From assembly GCA_029946065.1 (NCBI GenBank), contig JAQSDU010000014.1, positions 737,623 through 801,622 on the forward strand: 64,000 nucleotides of DNA, written 5' to 3'. Positions 6,736 through 14,863 of this stretch are shown here, piece by piece. Each line of letters starts with the position of its first letter. Within the stretch, counting starts at the first letter, position 1. The position numbers and the translations under genes were made by a program. The notes beneath the pieces are model-generated. The model worked only from the letters and a program-made list of their open reading frames with translations, was not told the origin of the DNA and did no database searches. The DNA comes from Flavobacterium sp. Lineage in GTDB: Bacteria; Bacteroidota; Bacteroidia; Flavobacteriales; Flavobacteriaceae.

Positions 6736-8263
6736 TCGCCAATCCATCAAGGAAATCACGGTCGTGTGAAACGAGGATCAAAGTACCATCGAAATCGCGT
6801 AAAGCGTCTTTAATAATATCTTTCGTTTTCATGTCTAAGTGATTCGAAGGCTCATCGAGAATCAAGAGATTCACAGGTTCTAACAATAACTTTATCATTG
6901 CAAGACGTGTCTTTTCTCCACCAGAAAGTACTTTTACTTTTTTGGTAACGTCATCGCCATGGAACATGAATGCACCAAGTATGTCTTTAATTTTCGTGCG
7001 CACATCACCAACAGCAATATCGTCAATGGTTGAAAATATTGTTCCGTTTTCATCCAAAAGCGACGCTTGATTTTGAGCAAAATAACCAATTTGTGCATTG
7101 TGACCAATTTCAACGCTTCCGCTATTGATCTCGATTTCTTTCATAATAGCCTTGATCATCGTTGATTTCCCTTCGCCATTTTTCCCGACAAATGCCACTT
7201 TATCACCGCGTTCGATGACAATATTGGCATCCTTAAAAATCAGGTGATCGCCATACGATTTGTGCAAATCTTTAACAATAACTGGATATTGCCCGGAACG
7301 AATCGATGGTGGAAATTTTAACTTCAACGCCGAAGTATCGATTTCATCAATTTGTACAGGAACGATTTTTTCAAGCATTTTTACACGCGATTGCACCGAT
7401 AGTGTTTTCGAGAAAGTGCCTTTAAAACGATCAATGAATTCTTGATTGTCTGCAATCATTCTTTGTTGCTCGTCATAAGCTTTTTGCTGGTGCACACGAC
7501 GGTCTTTGCGCAATTCGAGATAATGCGAATATTTGGCTTTGTAATCGTAAATTCTACCCATCGTTACTTCGATCGTGCGGTTCGTAATGTTGTCTACAAA
7601 AGCCCTATCGTGAGAAATGACCACCACAGCTTTCGCCGAATTGATCAAGAAATCCTCCAGCCATTGAATACTTTCGATATCCATGTGGTTCGTCGGCTCA
7701 TCCAAAAGAATCAAATCCGGTTTTTGCAAAAGGATTTTCGCCAATTCAATACGCATGCGCCATCCACCCGAAAATTCCGACGTTTGTCGCGTAAAGTCTT
7801 CACGCAGGAACCCAAGTCCGATTAGGATTTTCTCCACCTCAGCTTCATAATTGATTTCTTCGATTGCATAAAATTTCTCGCTCAGGTCGGAAACGCGTTC
7901 GATTAATTTCATGTACCCGTCACTTTCATAATCCGTACGCACGGTCAATTGCTCATTGATTTCGTCGATTTCGGCTTTCATTTTGAAGATTTCTCCGAAT
8001 GCTTTTGATGCTTCTTCCATCACCGTTGCACCATCAGAAGCCAGTAAATGCTGAGGAAGATAAGCGATAGTAGCATCTTTTGGAGCCGAAATATTTCCGG
8101 TTGACGGTTTTGCTTCACCAGCGATAATCTTCAAAAGTGTCGATTTTCCAGCGCCATTTTTTCCCATAAGGGCTATTTTATCATTTTCATTGATGGCAAA
8201 AGAAACGTCGCTAAAAAGTGTTGTGCCGCCGAATTGTACGGATATGTCGTTGACTGTAATCAT
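6629..8263 (-). CDS. ABC-F family ATPase
   Basis: This 544-residue soluble protein has two ABC ATPase domains and no membrane segments, the layout of ABC-F translation factors (EttA/Uup/YdiF group) that act on the ribosome. Walker A motifs are GKNGAGKST (residues 34-42) and GKNGEGKST; signature motifs are SGGWR and SGGEK; Walker B boxes end in DEPTNH and DEPSNH. The linker between domains is charged, as in the family. I start it at MITVNDIS rather than at an upstream frame extension that adds 30 unrelated residues. Its last 107 bp recur at 5177-5283, joined to DUF4256 debris, which suggests a second copy once lay downstream. The substrate or subfamily cannot be fixed by eye. Confidence 0.9.
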   Translation of the reverse strand: MITVNDISVQFGGTTLFSDVSFAINENDKIALMGKNGAGKSTLLKIIAGEAKPSTGNISAPKDATIAYLPQHLLASDGATVMEEASKAFGEIFKMKAEIDEINEQLTVRTDYESDGYMKLIERVSDLSEKFYAIEEINYEAEVEKILIGLGFLREDFTRQTSEFSGGWRMRIELAKILLQKPDLILLDEPTNHMDIESIQWLEDFLINSAKAVVVISHDRAFVDNITNRTIEVTMGRIYDYKAKYSHYLELRKDRRVHQQKAYDEQQRMIADNQEFIDRFKGTFSKTLSVQSRVKMLEKIVPVQIDEIDTSALKLKFPPSIRSGQYPVIVKDLHKSYGDHLIFKDANIVIERGDKVAFVGKNGEGKSTMIKAIMKEIEINSGSVEIGHNAQIGYFAQNQASLLDENGTIFSTIDDIAVGDVRTKIKDILGAFMFHGDDVTKKVKVLSGGEKTRLAMIKLLLEPVNLLILDEPSNHLDMKTKDIIKDALRDFDGTLILVSHDRDFLDGLATKVFEFGNKRVKEHFEDIKGFLAHKKMESLREIEK

Positions 8264-8449
8264 AAGTTTGGAATATGCGGTTATTTGATAATTGAAACCG
8301 AATTGAATGCGTTTAAAAAGCGGCAAAGATACGCCTAAATCAATGCTGTACAAGTTTCTTTTACGCGAATATCGTTATGGTTGCCATTTTAAAATCAGCT
8401 AATTGGAATAAAAAAAGTATATTCGCACAACCCATTAAACTGCTTTAAA

Positions 8450-11400
8450 TTGAAAAAACAACTACTCACATTATTGCTTTCTTTGTACTTTTTACATGGA
8501 TTTTCACAAGAATATTGGCAGAAAACTACTGCTTATGAAGCCAGTCGTACAGGTATAAAAAATCGGGTTTCTATTCCGAAAAATCAGTATTACTATAGTT
8601 TAAATATTATAGCATTCAAGTCAGCTCTTGCCGATGCGCCGATGCGTGGCAGCGGTATTTCGACTCTTATTTTGCCTTTCCCCGATAGTAACGGAGCGCT
8701 GCAACATTTCCGTATTTATGAAGCACCTGTGATGCATCCGGATCTTGCGGCTAAATTTCCAGATAACAAATCCTATGTCGGTCAAGGTATCGAAAATCCT
8801 TCGTCGATTGTGCGCTTTAGTATGACATTATTCGGATTGCACGCAATGGTTTTGGCTGCGGATGACGGTACGTTCTATATTGATCCTTATTCCAATTATG
8901 GAGATTTTTATACCGTTTATGCCCGAAAAGGACTTACAACACCCAACCAATTCGAATGCCATACTGATGAAAAACAACTGCAAATGCGCACTTCTGAGAT
9001 TGCTGCACAACCTTTAGGCATCGGTTCCTATCGAACATATCGAACCGTTTTAGCATGTACCGTTGAGTATTCGGCATTCCATATCCAAGAAGCCGGATTG
9101 GAATCAGGTACTTTGGCACAGAAAAAAGCAGCGGTAATGGCAGCAATGACAGTTACGATCACCCGCGTCAATTCGATGTTCGAACGCGATCTTTCTGTTT
9201 TTATGCAATTGGTTCCGAACAATGATGCGGTAATTTTTATCGATGAAGACAACTTTACGAATGACGATGTTGGCGCACTAATCAATGAAGGGCAGACAAC
9301 TATTAATGAAATCATCGGTACGGAAAATTATGATTTCGGGCATACTGTAGGTACCGCCGGTGGTGGACTTGGTGGCGGAAGTCCGTGTAGCGATTTCAAA
9401 GCTTTTGGTGCAACAGGTTTAGGTGCACCGGTTGGTGATCCGTTTGATATAGACTATGTAGCACATGAAATGGGCCATCAGTTTGGTGCAGCGCATACTT
9501 TCAACAATTCCTGTGGCGGCAATCGCGACGACAACTGGTCGTATGAACCAGGCAGTGGAAGTTCGATTATGGCTTATGCGGGCATTTGTGATCCAAACAT
9601 ACAAAGTAATTCAGACGCGCAGTTTTTTGCCGGAAGTATTACCCAGATCCGAAATACCATCAACGGCAATGGCGGAAGCTGCACTGTTCAAACCAGCAAC
9701 AACAATACGGCGCCGGTAATTAATGCCGGTAACGATTATACGATTCCGAATGGCACTGCTTTTGTTCTTACGGGTTCTGCTACTGATACAAACAATGATG
9801 CAATGACCTATTCATGGGAGCAATACGACAGGCAAATTTCGACACAACCGCCTTTGGCTTCTGCTACCGAAGGACCGAATTTCAGATCGCAGGTAATCAC
9901 TACTGTTCCAGTGCGTTATCTTCCGAAACTGAGTGATGTTTTAGCGAATAATCTTGCCCCAACTTGGGAAGTAATTTCGGATGTTGGTCGTGATTATAAT
10001 TTTGCGTTTACCGTTCGCGACAACAATATCAATGGCGGTGAATCGGTGACCGATTTTATGAAAGTGACCGTTTCAGAAGATGCCGGACCATTTACTGTGA
10101 CCGCACCAAATACAGCCGTGAACTGGGTATCTGACTCCAATAATACCGTTACGTGGGCAGTAGCAGGAACGACGGGAAATGGCGTGAATACTGCTTTTGT
10201 CGATATTTTACTTTCTACGAATGGCGGACTCAATTTTAATACGATATTAGCAGAAAATGTCCCTAATGACGGTAGCGAAGTGATTGTAGTTCCGCATATC
10301 ACAGGAAATGCAAACCGGATTCTTGTTAGAGGTCATGGCAATATTTTTTATGATGTTTCGAACCAAAATTTTACAATTGTTCCCGCTGGAATTACCTTCC
10401 AATTCGCACCAAATGGCAATCAGAATAGCAATGCTTGTAAAGGAACCGATGTAAATTATGCTTTCAATTACACCAACATCAATGGCTTTTCCGGCACAAC
10501 AACTTTCTCAGCGAGCGGATTACCAGACAATGCGATAGCGACATTTTCTCCTTCAACAACCAATAGCAACGGTACCATACAATTAAACATTAGCAATACA
10601 GCTACTTCGACTGTTGGATTTTATCCAATTACTGTTACCGCAGTTTCGGGTAGTATTACAAAAACCAATACTGTTTATCTGAATTTACTCAGCCCTGTTT
10701 TTTCAACAATTGTGCTTACTGCGCCAACAAACATAGCCGAAGGAGTTGCGACAGCCACCACATTGCAGTGGGTTACCGATGCGAATGCAAGTGCTTATGA
10801 CATTCAAGTTGCTACAGATGCTTTATTTGCAAATGTGATTGTGTCAGGAAATGCTCCGACTAACTCTTATGCTGTTGGCGGGCTTTTAGAAGCGACTTCC
10901 TATTATTGGCGTGTGAAACCAAAAAACCAAGCATGTGAAGGTAATTTTAGTCCGTTTGGGCAATTCATCACCGGAGTTACGAACTGTCAAGTTTATAATG
11001 CGACCAATGTTCCTATTACTATTCCTGCTACAGATGTAGCCACAGTAAGTTCGACAATGAATATCGATAACGCTTTTGACATACAAAAAATAACCGTCAC
11101 ACTCGACATTTCACACACTTGGGTTACGGATATTGCCGTAAAATTGATCAGTCCGTTGGGCACGGAAATTCCATTGTTCAGTCACCAATGTGGCGATGCC
11201 GATGATGTTTCGGCGACATTCAGCGATAGCGGAGCGCAATTGAGTTGTGGTGGAACACCTGTAATTTCGGGAATTATTGCTCCAGAAATACCACTAGCTA
11301 CTTTAGCTGGAGAACCTTCAAATGGCGTTTGGACACTTGAAGTTTTTGACGAATTTCCGGAAGATGGCGGTTCTATCAATTCGTGGAGTTTGAATATCTG

Positions 11401-11680
11401 TAATACCGTTCCGGCGTTGTCAGTTCCTGAAAATGCGCTGGAAATTGATTTTGCTTTATTCCCAAATCCGAATAACGGAAGTTTTACGATACAACTAAAT
11501 GGTCTTGAAAATGCCAATTATCAATCTGCAATTTATGATTTGCGTGGCCGGAAAATTTTTGAAGGAAAGACATTCAGCGAAAAAACGCAACAAATTTCTG
11601 TGAATGCAGCAGCAGGAATTTATCTGTTAGAATTGCAAAGTGAAGGCAGAAAAAGCATCAAGAAATTTATCATTCAGTAA
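8450..11680 (+). CDS. Secreted reprolysin-like zinc metalloprotease, T9SS substrate
   Basis: The 1076-residue protein begins at a TTG that gives a good signal peptide (MKKQLLTLLLSLYFLHGFSQ). A pro-region (about 20-190) precedes an M12-type catalytic domain with the zinc motif HEMGHQFGAAH (H339, H343, H349). Ig-like and fibronectin-like repeats follow (about 425-850), then a proprotein-convertase P-domain (about 855-995; SHTWVTDIAVKLISP and GVWTLEVFD). It ends in a type A T9SS sorting domain (FPNPNNGSF...YDLRGR...GIYLLELQ). It should be exported through the inner membrane by Sec and released or anchored at the surface by T9SS, to degrade extracellular protein. It is transcribed alone, divergent from the ABC-F gene. 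Confidence 0.92.
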   Translation: MKKQLLTLLLSLYFLHGFSQEYWQKTTAYEASRTGIKNRVSIPKNQYYYSLNIIAFKSALADAPMRGSGISTLILPFPDSNGALQHFRIYEAPVMHPDLAAKFPDNKSYVGQGIENPSSIVRFSMTLFGLHAMVLAADDGTFYIDPYSNYGDFYTVYARKGLTTPNQFECHTDEKQLQMRTSEIAAQPLGIGSYRTYRTVLACTVEYSAFHIQEAGLESGTLAQKKAAVMAAMTVTITRVNSMFERDLSVFMQLVPNNDAVIFIDEDNFTNDDVGALINEGQTTINEIIGTENYDFGHTVGTAGGGLGGGSPCSDFKAFGATGLGAPVGDPFDIDYVAHEMGHQFGAAHTFNNSCGGNRDDNWSYEPGSGSSIMAYAGICDPNIQSNSDAQFFAGSITQIRNTINGNGGSCTVQTSNNNTAPVINAGNDYTIPNGTAFVLTGSATDTNNDAMTYSWEQYDRQISTQPPLASATEGPNFRSQVITTVPVRYLPKLSDVLANNLAPTWEVISDVGRDYNFAFTVRDNNINGGESVTDFMKVTVSEDAGPFTVTAPNTAVNWVSDSNNTVTWAVAGTTGNGVNTAFVDILLSTNGGLNFNTILAENVPNDGSEVIVVPHITGNANRILVRGHGNIFYDVSNQNFTIVPAGITFQFAPNGNQNSNACKGTDVNYAFNYTNINGFSGTTTFSASGLPDNAIATFSPSTTNSNGTIQLNISNTATSTVGFYPITVTAVSGSITKTNTVYLNLLSPVFSTIVLTAPTNIAEGVATATTLQWVTDANASAYDIQVATDALFANVIVSGNAPTNSYAVGGLLEATSYYWRVKPKNQACEGNFSPFGQFITGVTNCQVYNATNVPITIPATDVATVSSTMNIDNAFDIQKITVTLDISHTWVTDIAVKLISPLGTEIPLFSHQCGDADDVSATFSDSGAQLSCGGTPVISGIIAPEIPLATLAGEPSNGVWTLEVFDEFPEDGGSINSWSLNICNTVPALSVPENALEIDFALFPNPNNGSFTIQLNGLENANYQSAIYDLRGRKIFEGKTFSEKTQQISVNAAAGIYLLELQSEGRKSIKKFIIQ

Positions 11681-11682
11681 AC

Positions 11683-11714
11683 AAAAATGGTCGGAAATTA
11701 ACTACCCATTTTTT
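11683..11714 (+). terminator. Terminator after the metalloprotease
   Basis: AAAAATGG and CCATTTTT form an 8-bp stem with a 15-nt loop, and the T-run continues after it. It starts 3 bp after the stop codon. The stem is A/T-rich, so the terminator is moderate. Confidence 0.55.
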
Positions 11715-11865
11715 ATTTCTATTACTCCAGAGTTTTATACGGTGCGCCAATTTTGGAGCCGCTTACTTTTGTCCTACCGTACTTGAACTGCCGTAAAATA
11801 GACGAACAATTTTGCACAAAAATGCTGGCCCGGCATCAAGCCTATAAGATATGTTCGTGTTATAA

Positions 11866-12414
11866 TTATAAATAACTTTTCAAGGGATTTTTTACTAGCG
11901 AGTAACACTGCGAATCCTCGTTTTTGCCGTCAATAAAGTAGTCTTCTCTCGCTGTTCCTTCAAAAGTAAAACCAAATTTTTGGACTAATTTAATTGATGC
12001 CAAATTATCATTTGCAACTAAAGCTTGAACTCTATGAATGTTTAGCTCATTAAATCCGTATTCCAGAACTTTTGCAACGGCTTCCGACATAAATCCTTGG
12101 CGCTTGTCAGCATCATTCCTTAAAAAATAGAATATTTCAGCACGTCGATGAAGTCTATTCCAAGTGTGAAAACCGCATTCTCCGATAACAACTTTCGATT
12201 CCAGATTAACGACAAGAAAATAGAACATAGAGATCCGGTAGGTTTCCATTCCACCTTCATACATTTCTAGCAATCGTGCGTATCCATCGTCATCCGTTTG
12301 AAAATATTCGAGAACCTCTGATTTGTCTTTTTTATCAAAAAACTCGTCAATTAAATTTGGAGTGACGCTCTTCAATAACAGTCTATCGGTTTTGAGTTCA
12401 ATATATCTTGCCAT
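11866..12414 (-). CDS. GNAT acetyltransferase, RimJ/RimL type
   Basis: The 182-residue protein fits the acetyl-CoA-dependent N-acetyltransferase fold of the Acetyltransf_3 group: an N-terminal beta strand ELKTDRLLLKSVTP, a central VIGECGFHTWNRLHRRAEIFYFL region, the acetyl-CoA loop area (RQGFMSEAVAKVLEYGF), then LNIHRVQALVANDNLASIKL and the C-terminal FEGTAREDYF strand. Such proteins acetylate ribosomal proteins, antibiotics or small amines; the substrate cannot be told here. The start at MARYIELKTDR is preferred because the 12 upstream in-frame residues do not resemble the family. It lies alone with a 66-bp gap to the next minus-strand gene. Confidence 0.85.
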   Translation of the reverse strand: MARYIELKTDRLLLKSVTPNLIDEFFDKKDKSEVLEYFQTDDDGYARLLEMYEGGMETYRISMFYFLVVNLESKVVIGECGFHTWNRLHRRAEIFYFLRNDADKRQGFMSEAVAKVLEYGFNELNIHRVQALVANDNLASIKLVQKFGFTFEGTAREDYFIDGKNEDSQCYSLVKNPLKSYL

Positions 12415-12480
12415 TTTGCAGTGGATTGTATTTTTGGAAGTCGATTTCAAGCATGATACACAACGCTGAAGTAAGCAACC

Positions 12481-12699
12481 TTATATATTCATTCGAAAAT
12501 CTTCAATAACCGGATTGGCTTTTCCAAAATCGATTTCCTGAATAAACAATTCGACCGCAACACCAGCATTGCCAAAACCAGCTAGTTTTGCCGATTGAAT
12601 GTTGTCTTTCATAATGACATCAACGCCTATTTCTTCAATTTTTATTTTGAGATTTTGCGCTAAAATTTCGCTTCCTGAAAATATTTTTATTAAGCCCAT
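12481..12699 (-). CDS. DUF2007-type small signal-transduction-like protein
   Basis: This 72-residue protein matches the DUF2007 pattern: an N-terminal strand LIKIFSGSEILAQNLKIKIEE, a central IGVDVIMKDN, and a strand VAVELFIQEIDFGKANPVIEDF. The fold is ferredoxin-like with similarity to PII-type signalling proteins; the molecular role is unsettled. No signal peptide or cysteine is present, so it is cytosolic. It lies 53 bp downstream of the DEAD-type gene on the same strand, separated by low-complexity GATTTGAG-like sequence. Confidence 0.75.
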   Translation of the reverse strand: MGLIKIFSGSEILAQNLKIKIEEIGVDVIMKDNIQSAKLAGFGNAGVAVELFIQEIDFGKANPVIEDFRMNI

Positions 12700-12752
12700 T
12701 TAGATTTGAGATATTAGATTTGAGTATTGAGACTTTGATTTTTGACTTTTGA

Positions 12753-13373
12753 TTATTCCATTTCGTCCATTTCGAAAAACAGCGGTTCGATCATGATTTT
12801 ATCTGCGAGCACTTCTACCCTTTCGGTGATTGCAGCCGTAAAAAATAATATTTGCGTTTTATTGATACTTCCTGCAAGTCTTTGTACCACAGCATCCATT
12901 CGATTTTTGAATAAAACATCGGCATCGTCAACGACGAACATTTTTACGGTATTCAGGTTAAATCCCGCCGACGAAAACATCAAATTGATTCTGTTTGGTG
13001 TCCCGATTAATATGTCAAGTCCCAATGAAATCAGGTTTTTGTCATAATCGATACTGCCTTTGTCGTGAACACCCAAAACCCGCAAATCGGTATAATTGCC
13101 GAATTTCTCAAATAACGCCACCATTTCGAGCACTTTTTCTTTGTCCTCTGCGAGTATTAATGCGCGAATACTTTCGCCTTGCTCTTTCTCCATTCTCTGG
13201 ATGACATTGAGTACAATTGTCGTCGTTTTTCCGGAAGCTGCTTTTGACTGAATAACAGCATCAGCACCGCTTTTTATCGTTGAAAAGGTTTCAGTCTGCA
13301 TTTCGTTGGCTTCGGTTAAACCGTTTTCGATTAATGCTTGTTTTAGGTTTTCGTTTATTTTTTTTAGTTCCAT
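12753..13373 (-). CDS. One-lobe DEAD-box-like ATPase
   Basis: The 206-residue protein corresponds to only the first RecA lobe of a DEAD-box RNA helicase. A Q-motif-like start (EANEMQTETFSTI) is followed by a Walker A variant SKAASGKTTT, a PTR-region counterpart LILAEDKEKV, the GTPNRI box, a VVDDADVLF box in place of DEAD, and FTAAI in place of SAT. The second RecA lobe, needed for unwinding, is absent, and the next gene does not supply it. With motif III altered, helicase activity is doubtful, though ATP or RNA binding remains possible. I recall similar short proteins in Flavobacterium, so it is probably a stable family, not a recent truncation. Confidence 0.75.
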   Translation of the reverse strand: MELKKINENLKQALIENGLTEANEMQTETFSTIKSGADAVIQSKAASGKTTTIVLNVIQRMEKEQGESIRALILAEDKEKVLEMVALFEKFGNYTDLRVLGVHDKGSIDYDKNLISLGLDILIGTPNRINLMFSSAGFNLNTVKMFVVDDADVLFKNRMDAVVQRLAGSINKTQILFFTAAITERVEVLADKIMIEPLFFEMDEME

Positions 13374-13381
13374 TTATGTTG

Positions 13382-13436
13382 TTTTACACAAATTTCCACA
13401 GATTTTTAATTGGTGTGAATTCGTGAAATTGGTGTT
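13382..13436. repeat. Dispersed CACAAATTTCCACAGA-type repeat
   Basis: This intergenic stretch reads ACACAAATTTCCACAGATT, then a TGTGAATTCGTGAAATTGGTG half. Related copies lie at 30091-30138 and 41949-41995. The two halves pair imperfectly (ACACGAATTT / AAATTCGTGT in the best copy). Confidence 0.5.
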
Positions 13437-13439
13437 ATA

Positions 13440-14603
13440 TTATTTACTTGCAAAAAGCTTCACGTCATTTTCAGAAATTTCATTACCGCCAAGGATAATC
13501 AACCTTTCTACAACATTGCGGAGTTCGCGGATATTTCCGGTCCAATCGTATTCCTGTAAAAGGCGAATTGCATCGTTGGAAAAGCTTTTGATGGCATTGC
13601 CTTGCTCAGAAGCGATTTTTTCTGCGAAATGCGATATCAGTAACGGAATATCGTCCCTTCGCTCGTTCAAAGCCGGAACTTTTATCAGAATTACCGCCAA
13701 TCGGTGGTACAAATCTTCACGAAAACGACCTTCTGCAATTTCGGTTTTTAGATCTTTATTGGTTGCCGCCACAACACGAACATTGACTTTAATATCTTTA
13801 TCCGCACCAACTCGTGTAATCATGCTTTCTTGTAAAGCGCGTAAAACTTTGGCTTGCGCCGAAAGGCTCATATCGCCAATTTCATCTAAAAATATCGTTC
13901 CGCCATCAGCGGCTTCAAATTTTCCGGCGCGGTCTTTAACGGCTGATGTAAAGGCCCCTTTTACGTGCCCGAACAATTCACTTTCTATTAACTCACTCGG
14001 AATGGCGGCACAATTCACTTCGATCAAAGGTGCGGTAGCACGTTCGCTTTTTTCGTGCAATTGGTGGGCAACAAGTTCTTTTCCGGTGCCGTTTGGACCT
14101 GTGATTAGCACACGTGCTTCGGTTTGGGCGACTTTTTCAATCATTAATTTGATGTGATTGATGGCTTCGCTTTCACCTATCATTTCGTAGTTTTTGCTGA
14201 CTTTTTTCTTGAGGATTTTATTCTCCACGACCAATTGCTTTTTATCTAGTGCATTGCGCACTGTATTGAGCAAACGATTTAAATCTGGTGGTTTTGAAAT
14301 ATAATCAAACGCACCCAATCGCATGGTATTGATGGCTGTTTCCATATCGCCATGACCTGATATCATGACCATCGGGATTTCTGGTTTTATCTTTTTGACA
14401 GCTTCTAAAACGTCAACACCATCCATTTTTGGCATTTTGATGTCACACAAAACCAGGTCGTAATCGGTGTTTTTTATTTTTTCGAGTCCGGCAACGCCGT
14501 CTTCAGCTTCTTCGACTGTATAAGTGTCATTTTCTTCGGAAAGGATTTTTCCTAAAACACGACGAATGGCAGCTTCGTCTTCAATGATGAGTATTTTGGG
14601 CAT
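13440..14603 (-). CDS. NtrC-type sigma-54 response regulator lacking a DNA-binding domain
   Basis: The 387-residue protein has a receiver domain (1-115, phospho-acceptor D54 in LCDIKMPKMDG) and a sigma-54 AAA+ domain (about 140-370) with Walker A GPNGTGKE, Walker B GGTIFLDEIGD and arginine-finger region FREDLYHRL. The sigma-54 contact loop reads GAFTSA instead of GAFTGA. The protein ends at SENDVKLFASK about 15 residues after the AAA+ lid, so the usual Fis-type helix-turn-helix is missing. Such regulators can activate sigma-54 from solution without a fixed enhancer. It is likely phosphorylated by an unlinked kinase; none adjoins. Confidence 0.88.
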   Translation of the reverse strand: MPKILIIEDEAAIRRVLGKILSEENDTYTVEEAEDGVAGLEKIKNTDYDLVLCDIKMPKMDGVDVLEAVKKIKPEIPMVMISGHGDMETAINTMRLGAFDYISKPPDLNRLLNTVRNALDKKQLVVENKILKKKVSKNYEMIGESEAINHIKLMIEKVAQTEARVLITGPNGTGKELVAHQLHEKSERATAPLIEVNCAAIPSELIESELFGHVKGAFTSAVKDRAGKFEAADGGTIFLDEIGDMSLSAQAKVLRALQESMITRVGADKDIKVNVRVVAATNKDLKTEIAEGRFREDLYHRLAVILIKVPALNERRDDIPLLISHFAEKIASEQGNAIKSFSNDAIRLLQEYDWTGNIRELRNVVERLIILGGNEISENDVKLFASK

Positions 14604-14696
14604 GTTTTTTAAGTTGCAGAGGTTCAGAGTTACAAAGTTTCAAAGTTGTAAATCGTGAAATTCCGGTTGAATATAAATATTTTCTTCTATAGATTG

Positions 14697-14781
14697 CCTA
14701 GCCCCGATAGTAGTGAAAATCCTTTTTATTTTTTCTTTAAAAATAAAAAGATTGCAACGGATAGCGGGAAATAGCTCCTAA
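14697..14781. repeat. Palindromic interspersed repeat (CTAGCCCCGATAG type)
   Basis: The unit begins CCTAGCCCCGATAG, continues GTGAAAATCC, has a pairing core (CTTTTTATTTTTTC against AAAAATAAAAAG), and ends ATTGCAACGGATAGCGGGA. Its reverse complement recurs almost exactly at 41464-41546, and a shorter relative lies at 24475-24555. The flanks at 14611-14649 and 14829-14865 are A/G/T-rich stretches that are inverted copies of each other. Confidence 0.8.
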
Positions 14782-14863
14782 AAAATGCTAAGTTACTACT
14801 TATGACGGAAACGAGTAATGATTTAAGAAAACTTTGAAACTTTGCAACTCAAAACTTTGCAAC

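Noticed and set aside
6629..8353. ABC-F start at 8353
   Set aside because: The first 30 residues would be unrelated to the ABC-F fold, while MITVNDIS at 8263 gives the typical N-terminus.
13306..14157. Long open frame (283 codons) on the + strand
   Set aside because: It lies antisense to the intact DEAD-type and NtrC genes and its translation is low-complexity with no domain; it is a codon-bias shadow.
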